Source: Pyrinomonadaceae bacterium (GTDB lineage: Bacteria; Acidobacteriota; Blastocatellia; Pyrinomonadales; Pyrinomonadaceae). From it: 64,000 nucleotides of DNA. Positions 1 through 8,503 of this stretch are shown here, piece after piece. The number at the start of each line of letters is the position of its first letter. Positions within the stretch are counted from its first letter, which is position 1. The translations under genes and the position numbers were made by a program. The stretch lies in contig JAJTWY010000001.1 in assembly GCA_021463165.1 (NCBI GenBank), positions 299,384-363,383 of the forward strand. The letters are read 5' to 3'. Under the pieces are notes generated by a model, which did not search any database, was not told where the DNA came from, and saw nothing but the letters and a program-made list of their open reading frames with translations.

Positions 1-770
1 ACGGCGGTTGGCGGGTCATCGATAATTCAGCCCCCGAGGCTCCGGCCAAGGCCGAGGGCAACCCGGCAAAGGCGGCAGCAATTATCGAACGGGCGATCCA
101 GATTCTCGGCGGCAGCCGCTACCTGCAAATAACAAGCCAGGTCGGGAAAGGAAAGTTCAGCTCGATCAGAGATGGAATGGTCTCATCTTTTCAGTCGTTT
201 CTCGATGTGATCGCATTCCCTGATCGGGAAAGGACCGAGTTCAAGGGCGGAGGCTCGCGTCACATCCAGGTCAACACGGGTGACGCGGGTTGGGTCTTCG
301 ACGGCGACACTGAGGTGATAAAGCTCCAGGACAAAGATCAGGTGGCGAATTTCAAAATGGGGATCCGCACGAGCCTGGACAACCTGCTTCGCGGTTACTG
401 GAAAAATGATGCCGTGCTGGACTATGCGGGACGACGCCCCGCATCACTTGGAAAACGCAACGACGTGGTCCGACTGACTTATAAAGACGGATTTGTTGTT
501 GAGTTTGAATTCGCGGATGACGGAACGCCCCAAAAATCAGTCTATTCGCGGATCAATGCAGAAGGCGAGGACGTAAAAGAAGAGGACAGGTACGCCCAGT
601 TCATCGACATTGGCGGGATCAAGGCCCCTTTTATCATCGACCGTTTTACGAACGGCAAGGCTTCGTCACGGATCAATTTTGAATCGATCGAATACAATAA
701 GACGATCTCCGACGCCATTTTTGCGAAACCGGCAAATGCGAAGGAAGCGAAGAAGGAGATAAAGTTCTGA
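1..770 (+). CDS. Secreted LolA-like domain protein, 5' end outside window
   Basis: The frame is open from base 3 to the stop at 768-770, so the true start lies upstream of the window. About 255 residues are visible, and the internal ATG at 177 is probably not the start. The readable part begins with a short Ala/Pro-rich linker. A helix with the pattern AxxIIxRAxxxLGG follows, then a long stretch of alternating polar and hydrophobic residues ending in a Lys-rich tail. This resembles the lipoprotein-localisation (LolA/LolB-like) beta fold common in exported proteins of this type of bacterium. The C-terminus of the serine hydrolase at 57790-59958 has a similar opening helix. Specific function is unknown. 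Confidence 0.6.
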   Translation, partial: GGWRVIDNSAPEAPAKAEGNPAKAAAIIERAIQILGGSRYLQITSQVGKGKFSSIRDGMVSSFQSFLDVIAFPDRERTEFKGGGSRHIQVNTGDAGWVFDGDTEVIKLQDKDQVANFKMGIRTSLDNLLRGYWKNDAVLDYAGRRPASLGKRNDVVRLTYKDGFVVEFEFADDGTPQKSVYSRINAEGEDVKEEDRYAQFIDIGGIKAPFIIDRFTNGKASSRINFESIEYNKTISDAIFAKPANAKEAKKEIKF

Positions 771-773
771 CGG

Positions 774-2585
774 TCATTTCGACCACTCGCTTGCCACACG
801 AACATCGACCTTGATCGGAACTTTGGTCACATAGTCGTTTCCAGCCTGCAGCATTGCGGATTCGAGTTTTGCCGCGATCTGGTCTGCATCCGCGCTGTCA
901 CATTCGACCACGATCTCATCATGCACGATATTGACGAGCTTAGCCGATGTCGAGACGATCTCCTCGTGAAGAAGCCTTAGAGCACGCTTGAGAATGTCGG
1001 CCGACGTTCCCTGTATCGGCATATTCTTGGCATATCTTTGAGCCGCTCCGATCGACGAGCGATCGCCCGCATCAAAGCCGATCCTCGCTAGGCGGCCCGA
1101 TCTGGTTCGAGCCGAACGGTCGGTCAGGACGCTCTTCGACTGCGTACGCAGCCATTCGTCCATCTTCGGATACGTCGCGAAATATCGCCGCAGCGTCGCC
1201 TCGGCTTCGGTTTGCGAAATACCGGTCATCATAGCGAACCGCGATGCCCCGAGTCCATAGACAACGCCAAAGTTCAAACGCTTTGCAAACGATCGCTGAT
1301 CGGTTGTTACGTCTTCCGCGCTTATGCCAAAGACCTGGGCGGCGGTCGTCGCGTGAAAATCCCGGCCCGATTCGAATGCCGCAATAAAATTCGCATCGTC
1401 CGAAATGTCTGCGAGAATGCGCAGCTCTATCTGAGAATAGTCGGCGATCACGAGCATTCGTCCGTCAGGAGCGCGGAAACAGCGTCGATATTCCTCTTCG
1501 TGCGGGATCTGTTGGAGATTGGGTTTCGAGCACGCAAACCGGCCCGTAGGAGCTCCGATCTGCCGAAAATCAGCGTGGATCCGTCCAGTCGCAGGCTCGA
1601 TAAATTCGAGAATATTCTCGCCGAAGCTCTGGCTTGCCTTTGCGAAACCACGGTATTCAAGCAGTTTGGCGACAACCGGATACTGATCCGCGAGCGGCTG
1701 CAGTTCCCATGCCCGGGTTGAAGACGGCACGGGCACGCCCAGGTTCATCAGGGCGTTCGTAACTTGATCGACCGAATCCAGATTTATTTGCGGTGCCCCA
1801 AAGAGCGAGGCCTGGGCAACTCCGGCGGCCAGCATGGCTTGCAGTTCGACTCCCGCTTTGCTTTGAACCGCCATCACGCGGTTCAGCTGTGCACGCCAGC
1901 GTTCGGCATCTAGATAGAAGCCATTCAACTCCATCTCGGCGATCGGCATGATGCATTCATTCTCGAGTTTCAATACCTGCTCGAGCGAGTCGTTTACGAT
2001 GCGTTCCTGAACCTTCTCGCGAACCTCGGGCATGATGGCCGCGTCTTTGGCGGCATATTCGATCTGAGAAGCAGAGAGCTCATTTGCCGACCAATCACTT
2101 ACCTGTTCGGTCTTGTCGAGCGTTCTGCCGAGAAAGAACTGGACCAGATCGGCCAGTCCATGCCGCCGCTCACCCTCGCCGGCCGAGATGAGGACGCTGG
2201 CCAGATATGTGTCATAGATCCCGCCAACCTCACAGCCGAGGTGGTGCCTAACCCATTTTGTGTCGAATTTGGCGTTATGGGCGATCTTTGTGATCTTCTT
2301 CGACGAAAGGAGGTCCCGAAGGGGATCCAGTTCCGGATTCGAACGTAGAGCTTTGACCGATCCCGACAGACCATCTCCGCTCTCAAAACGGCCGCCGCCG
2401 AACCCCCGAAGGTCTATCACCTTCGTCCGCGTTCCGTCGCTAAGCTGCACGAGCCGAAGTTCGCCCTTATACGGATCGAGCTCGGTCGTTTCAACGTCGA
2501 AGCCGAGAACGGGCTTTGCGGCGAGTTCTTCGCACGCCTTTTTGAGCGAATCGCCGTCGGTGATCGACTGAAAATATATCTCCAT
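774..2585 (-). CDS. Family A DNA polymerase with 3'-5' exonuclease, no 5' nuclease domain
   Basis: About 603 residues. The N-terminal third is a DnaQ/RNase D-type 3'-5' exonuclease: Exo I is FDVETTEL, Exo II is the Asn-Ala-Lys-Phe-Asp region, Exo III is YAAKD. The C-terminal part is the Pol I polymerase domain with motif A DYSQIELR near residue 383, motif B RxxxKxxxFGxxYG near 431-444, and motif C VHDE near 555. Escherichia coli Pol I is 928 residues; the missing portion is the N-terminal FEN-type 5' nuclease needed for Okazaki primer removal. The start at 2585 was preferred because the exonuclease fold begins immediately after it; an upstream extension of 18 residues is open. It lies tail to tail with the preceding secreted-protein gene, three bases apart. 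It may be an accessory repair polymerase or the main Pol I working with a separate nuclease. Confidence 0.9.
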   Translation of the reverse strand: MEIYFQSITDGDSLKKACEELAAKPVLGFDVETTELDPYKGELRLVQLSDGTRTKVIDLRGFGGGRFESGDGLSGSVKALRSNPELDPLRDLLSSKKITKIAHNAKFDTKWVRHHLGCEVGGIYDTYLASVLISAGEGERRHGLADLVQFFLGRTLDKTEQVSDWSANELSASQIEYAAKDAAIMPEVREKVQERIVNDSLEQVLKLENECIMPIAEMELNGFYLDAERWRAQLNRVMAVQSKAGVELQAMLAAGVAQASLFGAPQINLDSVDQVTNALMNLGVPVPSSTRAWELQPLADQYPVVAKLLEYRGFAKASQSFGENILEFIEPATGRIHADFRQIGAPTGRFACSKPNLQQIPHEEEYRRCFRAPDGRMLVIADYSQIELRILADISDDANFIAAFESGRDFHATTAAQVFGISAEDVTTDQRSFAKRLNFGVVYGLGASRFAMMTGISQTEAEATLRRYFATYPKMDEWLRTQSKSVLTDRSARTRSGRLARIGFDAGDRSSIGAAQRYAKNMPIQGTSADILKRALRLLHEEIVSTSAKLVNIVHDEIVVECDSADADQIAAKLESAMLQAGNDYVTKVPIKVDVRVASEWSK

Positions 2586-2730
2586 AGCTTGCCATAGATT
2601 GTAACGCGAGATTGTTCGGCATTCTAAATTGATCGACAAGGGGGTCCAAGATTGTCCGTCGTGCCGTGCACCCGACGCGCCGAATTCGCAGTATCGGTAC
2701 GTACTGGGCGAATCGGTGACGTGGGATTCG

Positions 2731-2759
2731 TTGCGTTGAGCCTTCCGTGTCGGTAAAAT
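2731..2759 (+). promoter_or_regulatory. Predicted sigma70-type promoter for ychF
   Basis: A -35 element TTGCGT (2731-2736) and a -10 element TAAAAT (2754-2759) are separated by 17 bases. They lie 35 bases ahead of the ychF ATG. Confidence 0.5.
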
Positions 2760-2794
2760 CAGTACTTTTGGCCACGAGGGCCGGGAGTAACCCT

Positions 2795-3895
2795 ATGCTG
2801 CAAGCCGGGATCGTTGGATTGCCCAACGTCGGAAAATCGACACTTTTTAACGCGTTGACCGCTCAGGAAGCTGCTCTGGCGGCGAATTACCCTTTTGCGA
2901 CCATCGAACCGAATGTTGGGGTAGTCGCTGTGCCCGACGAACGTCTGGCCGTTCTGCAAAAGCTTAATAACGCCCAAAAGGTCGTGCCGGCGACCGTTGA
3001 ATTCCTCGACATCGCCGGACTTGTTCGCGGAGCGTCGAAGGGTGAAGGCCTGGGAAACCAATTCCTCGCCAACATCCGCGAGACGCACGCCGTCGTACAG
3101 GTCGTCCGCTGCTTTGATGACGATAACATCGTCCACGTCGAGGGCTCGGTTGACCCGATCCGCGATATCGAAACGATCCAGATCGAATTGGCTCTGGCCG
3201 ATCTCGCATCTGCCGAAAAGCGCCGTGATAAGGCAATACGTGCCGCGAAAGCCGGAGACAAGGATGCAAAACGAGAACTCGAGATACTCGACAAGATCCA
3301 GCCGGTTCTCGAAGAAGGCCGCCCGGCACGGGCCGCCGGGCTTACGGACGACGAACGGGCGATCGTTCGCACCTGGTTCTTTCTTACGACCAAACCGACG
3401 ATATATGCAGCGAATGTCGACGAAGATTCATTGTCGGATCCGTCAGCGAACCAGTACGTGGAAAGGGTCCGGGAGTATGCCGCAAAGGAAAACTCCGACG
3501 TCGTCGTCATCTGTGCCAAGCTTGAGGCCGAGTTGGTAGCCCTGGACGAAGCCGAACGTCTCGAATACCTAAAAGACCTCGGCCTCGATGGCTCGGGCGT
3601 CGATGGCCTGATCAAGGCCGCCTATCATATGCTCGGACTGATGTCGTTTCTGACGGCCGGCGAAAAGGAAGTGCGGGCGTGGACCATCCCGATCGGCACC
3701 AAGGCCCCGCAGGCCGCCGGCGAGATCCACTCCGACATCGAACGTGGTTTCATCCGAGCTGAGATCGTCTCATACGACGACCTGGTCTCATGCGGTTCAC
3801 GTAAGGCCGCTCTCGAGAAAGGCCTCGCCCGCGTCGAAGGCAAGGATTACATCATGCAGGACGGTGATGTGGTCGATTTCAGGTTCAACGTGTGA
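2795..3895 (+). CDS. ychF: Redox-regulated ATPase YchF (Obg-family GTPase fold)
   Basis: 366 residues, the normal length for YchF/Ola1. The N-terminal GLPNVGKS P-loop sits at residues 8-15. It is followed by the family-typical YPFATIEPN segment and the switch II region DIAGLVRGASKGEGLG, then a central coiled-coil insertion and a C-terminal TGS domain ending in DVVDFRFNV. YchF proteins bind ATP rather than GTP, associate with ribosomes and are linked to oxidative-stress responses. The ATG at 2795 is chosen because the family starts with MLxAGIVGLPNVGKS and a GGGAG ribosome-binding site lies 8 bases upstream. It is divergent from the polymerase gene, sharing the region 2586-2794. Confidence 0.97.
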   Translation: MLQAGIVGLPNVGKSTLFNALTAQEAALAANYPFATIEPNVGVVAVPDERLAVLQKLNNAQKVVPATVEFLDIAGLVRGASKGEGLGNQFLANIRETHAVVQVVRCFDDDNIVHVEGSVDPIRDIETIQIELALADLASAEKRRDKAIRAAKAGDKDAKRELEILDKIQPVLEEGRPARAAGLTDDERAIVRTWFFLTTKPTIYAANVDEDSLSDPSANQYVERVREYAAKENSDVVVICAKLEAELVALDEAERLEYLKDLGLDGSGVDGLIKAAYHMLGLMSFLTAGEKEVRAWTIPIGTKAPQAAGEIHSDIERGFIRAEIVSYDDLVSCGSRKAALEKGLARVEGKDYIMQDGDVVDFRFNV

Positions 3896-3960
3896 GGCCG
3901 TCCGTGCGGTCGAGTTGGGTATAGGCTAAACTTTGTCGGTTGCCGTGGTAGAATCCCCTC

Positions 3961-4191
3961 ATGCGAGATCGCGATCTAAACGATCCAACAGAAGGGCCAG
4001 AATCGGCGATCGTTCAGCGGAGCTTCTCGCGGCGGCGGATCCATCTCGAGGCCGGTGACTTGATCCACTTTGACGTTGCCGGCTACCGGCTTGATCGCGA
4101 GTTGGGCATTGCCGAACATGTTGCAGTGGAAACCAATCTCAGGATCGTCAGGCAATGGCCTGACCTGATCTTTGAGAACCCGGCTCATTGA
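3961..4191 (+). CDS. Small hypothetical protein upstream of DUF3703
   Basis: 76 residues, charged and Arg-rich, with no signal peptide, membrane segment or motif that I recognise. Its stop codon overlaps a possible TTG start of the next gene, which suggests co-translation with the DUF3703 gene. The antisense frame is also open but has a less protein-like composition. It is kept as a likely but unproven gene. Confidence 0.4.
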   Translation: MRDRDLNDPTEGPESAIVQRSFSRRRIHLEAGDLIHFDVAGYRLDRELGIAEHVAVETNLRIVRQWPDLIFENPAH

Positions 4192-4205
4192 CCGGATCAC
4201 CTCCG

Positions 4206-4553
4206 ATGAATACGCTTCACGAACATATCGAATCCGAGCTTGCGGCGGCCGACAGAAATGCGGAGGAGGGCAACCTTGTCGAGTCATTCACCCATCTCGA
4301 ACGGGCACACGTCCTTGGCCAGGCATCGACACGCGACCACACCCGCGTGCATTGGCGTATGTTCAAGCTCGGGCTTCGTCTGCACTCCCCTCGAGAGGTT
4401 TGGGGCCAGCTCATCCGCATTATCGGCGCCGCTACGAAAACCCCATTCGGGATCTACCCGAAGGGAAACACCGGTGGCTCAAACGTATGGTTCTTTCGAC
4501 CGATGCCCATGCCGGATGATCTTCAGAAGATCCTTGATGCGGATCGGCATTGA
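4206..4553 (+). CDS. DUF3703 family protein
   Basis: 115 residues. The sequence carries the DUF3703 pattern: an N-terminal helix with EAxxLAAAD-like spacing, then a HLERAHVLGQ motif, the VHWRMFKLGL segment and a GxxPxGNTGG loop near the C-terminus. The family is small, cytoplasmic and of unknown function. It is often found near heavy-metal resistance genes, which agrees with the copper cluster starting 55 bases downstream. The ATG at 4206 is preferred, but a TTG at 4188 overlapping the previous stop is a possible alternative. Confidence 0.75.
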   Translation: MNTLHEHIESELAAADRNAEEGNLVESFTHLERAHVLGQASTRDHTRVHWRMFKLGLRLHSPREVWGQLIRIIGAATKTPFGIYPKGNTGGSNVWFFRPMPMPDDLQKILDADRH

Positions 4554-4571
4554 ACCCAGGGTCGATATTGT

Positions 4572-4600
4572 TTGACCAGAACCTACAAATTGGGTTACTT
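4572..4600 (+). promoter_or_regulatory. Weak promoter candidate ahead of the copper cluster
   Basis: TTGACC (4572-4577) and TTACTT (4595-4600) are 17 bases apart, directly ahead of the ATG at 4609. The -10 matches the consensus poorly. No CueR- or CopY-type operator was recognised here. Confidence 0.25.
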
Positions 4601-4608
4601 TTTAGCTG

Positions 4609-5049
4609 ATGCACGCGTCGAGACGCATAAACAAGGGACTTGCCTTCTTCGTACTGGCATTTCTTTGCCTGAATATCGGCGGGGCCATATGCCTGACGAT
4701 GTGTACCAGTTTGTTTGCAGCCGAAACAACGGCGGCCAGCGATGCTCACCTTTCGGAACATTGCAAACAAGCAAAGAAAGCTGCCGAGGAACGCGAACGC
4801 GGCCTGACCAAGATCGATGCCGGCGAGGCTTCCTGCTGCATGATGCCGGTCGGCCTCTTTGCGGCCCCGGTCGAGAAACGGCCGGAATTCAAGGTCGTTC
4901 CGACGGTGGCGGCGGTTTCCCTAGTATTCGATCACGAATTTTCCGCTCCTGCTATTTTTAAGGCGAGCCTAACGGCCGCGCCTGTCTATCGTCCGCCACC
5001 GCTGGATCGGCGTGGCGAACGCATTCTCCACTCAGTCTTTCGGATCTAA
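4609..5049 (+). CDS. Exported Cys-containing protein of the copper cluster
   Basis: 146 residues with an N-terminal hydrophobic segment (about residues 11-35) that looks like a signal peptide or membrane anchor. The body has potential metal ligands: C28 and C32, an HC pair at 51-52 and a CCMMP motif at 76-80. The C-terminus is rich in Pro and Arg (PPPLDRRGE), a tail I associate with small proteins encoded next to bacterial copper-resistance genes. Its position ahead of a Cys/Met-rich protein and a multicopper oxidase supports a role in periplasmic copper handling. The family is not firmly identified, and no clear ribosome-binding site precedes the ATG. Confidence 0.6.
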   Translation: MHASRRINKGLAFFVLAFLCLNIGGAICLTMCTSLFAAETTAASDAHLSEHCKQAKKAAEERERGLTKIDAGEASCCMMPVGLFAAPVEKRPEFKVVPTVAAVSLVFDHEFSAPAIFKASLTAAPVYRPPPLDRRGERILHSVFRI

Positions 5050-5152
5050 TTTAGAACGTGTGGTTCTTAACGGCCGGTAACGTGAGCGCTCCGAGGCGCG
5101 TGTGATCTATTCCGGTCAGCCATCTGTTTCTAGTGATTTTAGGGAGACTATC

Positions 5153-5569
5153 ATGAGATCGAAAATTTTAATTATCATCACCGCGATGCTGATCTTTGGC
5201 GTCGGCTTCGCAGTTTACGCTTACAATTCCACATCCACCACAACTGACGTTGTCGCGGCTTCCTGCTGTTGTTGCAGCGGCGATTCCTGCCCGATGAAGG
5301 CCAAGGGAGAAGGTTCCGCTACCAGCGAGCATTCCTGCCCTATGATGTCCGCCGCTAAGCAAGAAGGCATGGCCGGACACAAGATGGCCGCCGGTGCCAA
5401 GCACGAAATGAAGGCTGATGGTGACGGCCATTCCTGCCCGATGTTGAAAGACGCCAAGGCCGTCGCGAATCACGACGGTATGAAGCACTCGGCAGACAAT
5501 GCAGCGCACTCCTGTTCGTGTGCATGTTGTGCAGCCGGCAAGGAAAAGAAGGACAAGATAGCGATCTAG
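5153..5569 (+). CDS. Exported Cys/Met/His-rich metal-binding protein
   Basis: 138 residues. A signal peptide or anchor covers residues 4-24. The mature part is crowded with soft-metal ligands: CCCC at 38-41, three CPM motifs at 46-48, 62-64 and 95-97, many HxM/MxH-like pairs between 72 and 112, and a CSCACC cluster at 121-126. The tail is Lys-rich. This composition indicates binding of Cu(I) or a similar thiophilic ion in the periplasm. The ATG at 5153 has an AGGGAG site 8 bases upstream; an in-frame GTG further upstream lacks such support. The three CPM units look like a degenerate internal repeat. Confidence 0.75.
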   Translation: MRSKILIIITAMLIFGVGFAVYAYNSTSTTTDVVAASCCCCSGDSCPMKAKGEGSATSEHSCPMMSAAKQEGMAGHKMAAGAKHEMKADGDGHSCPMLKDAKAVANHDGMKHSADNAAHSCSCACCAAGKEKKDKIAI

Positions 5570-5604
5570 CCCCGCTGGTTTCTTATCAGTGAACTCCACG
5601 TAAC

Positions 5605-5654
5605 CTCAGCGTTCGCTGCGTTCGAACGAAGATCCAAACGCAGCGAACGCTGAG
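5605..5654. repeat. Perfect 18-bp inverted repeat (hairpin)
   Basis: The left arm 5605-5622 and right arm 5637-5654 are exact reverse complements around a 14-base spacer. Short outer arms (TCCACG at 5595-5600 and CGTGGA at 5671-5676) extend the symmetry. No U-tract follows, so this looks like an intergenic palindromic repeat or an mRNA-stabilising hairpin rather than an intrinsic terminator. It separates the metal-binding protein gene from the oxidase gene. Confidence 0.75.
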
Positions 5655-5696
5655 TAGTTCGACGAGTTCGCGTGGAAGACCGCCTCTATTACCTGT

Positions 5697-7790
5697 ATGA
5701 GACTTCTTTTCGCAGCGATCTTCGTATTGCTTTCGTCATACGCCGCGATGTCCCAGCGAGTCGTGCGCTACGACCTGACTATCGACCATAAGATGGTTCA
5801 TTACTCGGGCAAGATGAGGCATGCGATCGCGATCAATAACCAGATACCGGCCCCGACGCTTGAGTTCACTGAGGGTGATATTGCCGAGATCTACGTCAAG
5901 AACAACCTCGACGAGGAATCGTCGCTCCATTGGCATGGCATTTTGCTGCCCAATGAACAAGACGGTGTTCCGTATCTGACAACAACGCCTATCAAGCCGA
6001 AAGGGACTCATTTTTTCACCTTCCCGATCCGCCAGAACGGTACGTACTGGTACCATTCGCACAGTAATTTGCAGGAGCAGAAGGGGCTGTATGGGGCCTT
6101 TATCATCAAGAAGCGCGACGAGCCGCCGATGCCTTCGTACACGGTTCTGCTCAGCGACTGGACCGACGAGCATCCGCATGAGGTCATGCGAATGCTCAAG
6201 AACGCGAACGATTGGTTCGCGATCAAGAAGGATGCCGTTCAGAGTTACTCCGAGGCGGCAAAAGCCAAAGCCCTGAAGCAAAAATTCCGTCAGGAATGGC
6301 AGCGGATGAACGCGATGGACGTGAGCGATGTCTATTACGAAGCATTTCTCGCGAACGGTAAGAAAGAAGACGTCGCGCCGCAATTCAAGGCGGGTGAAAA
6401 GGTACGCCTTCGGATCATCAACGGGTCGGCATCGACCTATTTTTGGGTACAGTTTGCGGGCGGCCAGTTATCCGTCGTGGCGAGCGACGGGATGGACGTC
6501 GTGCCGGTCAATGTCGATCGGATGATCATGGGGATTGCTGAAACGTTCGATGTGATCGTCACGGTGCCTGAGGACAAGTCGTTTGAGCTTCGTGCAACAT
6601 CCGAGGATCGGGTTGGTTCGACCTCGGTTTGGCTCGGTTCGGGTGAGAAGGTCCCGGCTCCTGTTTTGCCAAAACTAAATCTTTTCGAGGGAATGCGGAT
6701 GATGAATGACATGTCCAAACACAAGGACATGGAAATGTCCTATCAGCAGATGGACATGAACGAGGTCATGTATCCCGAGGTCGTTCCAGACCCTTCGAAA
6801 CCCGACCAGCGGCCTCCCGTAACGCTCAACTATGCGATGCTAAAGTCGCCGACGAGTACGGCTCTGGATCCGGCTAAGCCGTTGCGTGAATTGAAGTTCC
6901 GACTTACCGGCAACATGAACCGCTATATGTGGTCGCTCGATGACAAACCGCTTTCGAAATCGGACAAGATACTGATCAAAAAGGGCGAGACGGTCCGCAT
7001 CACGATGTACAACGATACGATGATGCGGCATCCGATGCATCTTCACGGACATTTTTTCCGCGTACTGAATGGCCAGGGCGACTATTCGCCCCTCAAAAAC
7101 GTGCTCGACGTGATGCCGATGGAGACGAACGTGATCGAGTTCGACGCGAACGAGGAGAAGGACTGGTTTTTCCATTGCCACATTCTCTACCACATGATGG
7201 CCGGTATGGGCCGCGTGTTCTCGTATAAGGATTCACCGCCGAATACACAGGTGCCGACCACGAAGGCCAATTGGAACTTCTTTAAGAAGGAAGACGAGCG
7301 AATGATCCATCCGATGATGAATTTGTCGCTTCAATCGAACGGCGTTTTCGGACACGGAATGGTCTCGAATAACTACTACTTCGCTGTGACCGATTTTCAT
7401 GGGAATCCGAAACATGGGTTCGAGATCGAGAACAAGTTCGGCCGCTTTTTCGGCAGTCAGCAGTTTTTCAACGGATACGTCGGTTTCCAGTACGAAAGGA
7501 AAAAGGAGCACGGGAGTTGGGAGAATGAGATATTTGGCACCGTTGGCTTTGAGTACACGTTACCGATGTTCCTCAAGGCAGATGCCCGCGTCAATACGAA
7601 AGGTCGTTTCAGGCTTCAGCTAAGCCGTGAGGATATTGCCTTATCGCGTCGTTTAAGGGCCGATGCAATGTGGAATACAGACAAGGAGTATCAATTCGGG
7701 CTGCGATACATCTTCGCCAAGAGATGGCAGATCACGGGAAATTATAAGAATGATTACGGTCTGGGAGGAGGCATCACGTTTAGCTACTAG
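5697..7790 (+). CDS. Multicopper oxidase with C-terminal beta-barrel-like domain (CopA/CopB-like fusion)
   Basis: 697 residues with a signal peptide (1-19). Three cupredoxin domains carry the trinuclear and type 1 copper sites: HWHG at 78-81, YHSH at 119-122, HPMHLHGH at 445-452 and HCHILYHMMAGM at 493-504. A Met-rich stretch (333-357) resembles the Cu(I)-binding region of CopA/CueO-type cuprous oxidases. After residue 520 the protein continues for about 175 residues unlike any oxidase domain. This part has alternating aromatic/hydrophobic strands, many Gly and Tyr, and a final residue Tyr, which resembles an outer-membrane beta-barrel such as CopB. The likely role is periplasmic oxidation of Cu(I), tethered to the outer membrane. 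The extra domain is inferred from pattern only. Confidence 0.88.
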   Translation: MRLLFAAIFVLLSSYAAMSQRVVRYDLTIDHKMVHYSGKMRHAIAINNQIPAPTLEFTEGDIAEIYVKNNLDEESSLHWHGILLPNEQDGVPYLTTTPIKPKGTHFFTFPIRQNGTYWYHSHSNLQEQKGLYGAFIIKKRDEPPMPSYTVLLSDWTDEHPHEVMRMLKNANDWFAIKKDAVQSYSEAAKAKALKQKFRQEWQRMNAMDVSDVYYEAFLANGKKEDVAPQFKAGEKVRLRIINGSASTYFWVQFAGGQLSVVASDGMDVVPVNVDRMIMGIAETFDVIVTVPEDKSFELRATSEDRVGSTSVWLGSGEKVPAPVLPKLNLFEGMRMMNDMSKHKDMEMSYQQMDMNEVMYPEVVPDPSKPDQRPPVTLNYAMLKSPTSTALDPAKPLRELKFRLTGNMNRYMWSLDDKPLSKSDKILIKKGETVRITMYNDTMMRHPMHLHGHFFRVLNGQGDYSPLKNVLDVMPMETNVIEFDANEEKDWFFHCHILYHMMAGMGRVFSYKDSPPNTQVPTTKANWNFFKKEDERMIHPMMNLSLQSNGVFGHGMVSNNYYFAVTDFHGNPKHGFEIENKFGRFFGSQQFFNGYVGFQYERKKEHGSWENEIFGTVGFEYTLPMFLKADARVNTKGRFRLQLSREDIALSRRLRADAMWNTDKEYQFGLRYIFAKRWQITGNYKNDYGLGGGITFSY

Positions 7791-7825
7791 ATCGCCTCGG
7801 CCAGAAAGTTTACGAGAAAACAACT

Positions 7826-8350
7826 ATGAGAACAGTAAAAATTGGATTATTTACAGCGGTGGTGTCGATCCTTGCGGTCGCTGCCAACGCACAGGACCTC
7901 GGAGCCATCGATCCTGCCGTAAAGGGCCAGGTGGGGACGATACTCGTTAAGTATTATGGTGTAAAAGATGGGCTGGTCGCGTCTGATCATGAGGCGGCAA
8001 GTACGCATGCCGGTGAACTGGTCACCGCACTCGAGGCGGTCGATGCGAGCAAGATGCCCGGGCCGCAGAAAACCGAGTGGGAAAAGCTGCAGGCGCTGGT
8101 TCGCACCGACGCGGTTCACATCAATAGAAACAAAGACCTTGTTCATCAACGCGAGCATTTCGCAAAGCTGTCGAATAACATGTACACCCTTGTGGCCAGC
8201 TTCAAAGCGAACGACGCAGAAGCGTATTGGCATTACTGCCCTATGAAAAAGGCGTCGTGGCTCTCTAACAGCAAAGAGGTTCGGAATCCATACTACGGCA
8301 GCAAAATGCTCAAATGCGGGTCGGTCAAGGCGACTCTTGCAAAGAACTAA
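7826..8350 (+). CDS. DUF3347 exported protein, probable copper binding
   Basis: 174 residues with a signal peptide (1-22, cleavage after ANA). The DUF3347 pattern is visible: a helical body with the YYGVKDGLV motif, then the C-terminal signature YWHYCPMKKASWLS and NPYYGSKMLKCG. The CPM and KC motifs are potential soft-metal ligands similar to those of the CusB/ZneB heavy-metal-binding module. The gene follows the multicopper oxidase by 35 bases and probably belongs to the same transcript. The exact role is unknown. Confidence 0.8.
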   Translation: MRTVKIGLFTAVVSILAVAANAQDLGAIDPAVKGQVGTILVKYYGVKDGLVASDHEAASTHAGELVTALEAVDASKMPGPQKTEWEKLQALVRTDAVHINRNKDLVHQREHFAKLSNNMYTLVASFKANDAEAYWHYCPMKKASWLSNSKEVRNPYYGSKMLKCGSVKATLAKN

Positions 8351-8503
8351 GAGAATTTCATCTAAGGCAGGCTTTGATCGTCCGTTGCGACGCTGACCCG
8401 TCCGCGTGGGCACCATTCCTGAGTGGTCAGAAACATCCAAACGCGACAAGATAAAACGACTCTCAAATGAGATAATCGAGGTTCGGTAGGTCGAGATCAA
8501 TAA

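Noticed and set aside
2887..3615. 242-residue minus-strand open frame
   Set aside because: Antisense to ychF, with Ser/Arg-rich composition typical of a reversed coding strand.
5605..5654. Intrinsic terminator
   Set aside because: Strong stem but no following T-run on either strand.
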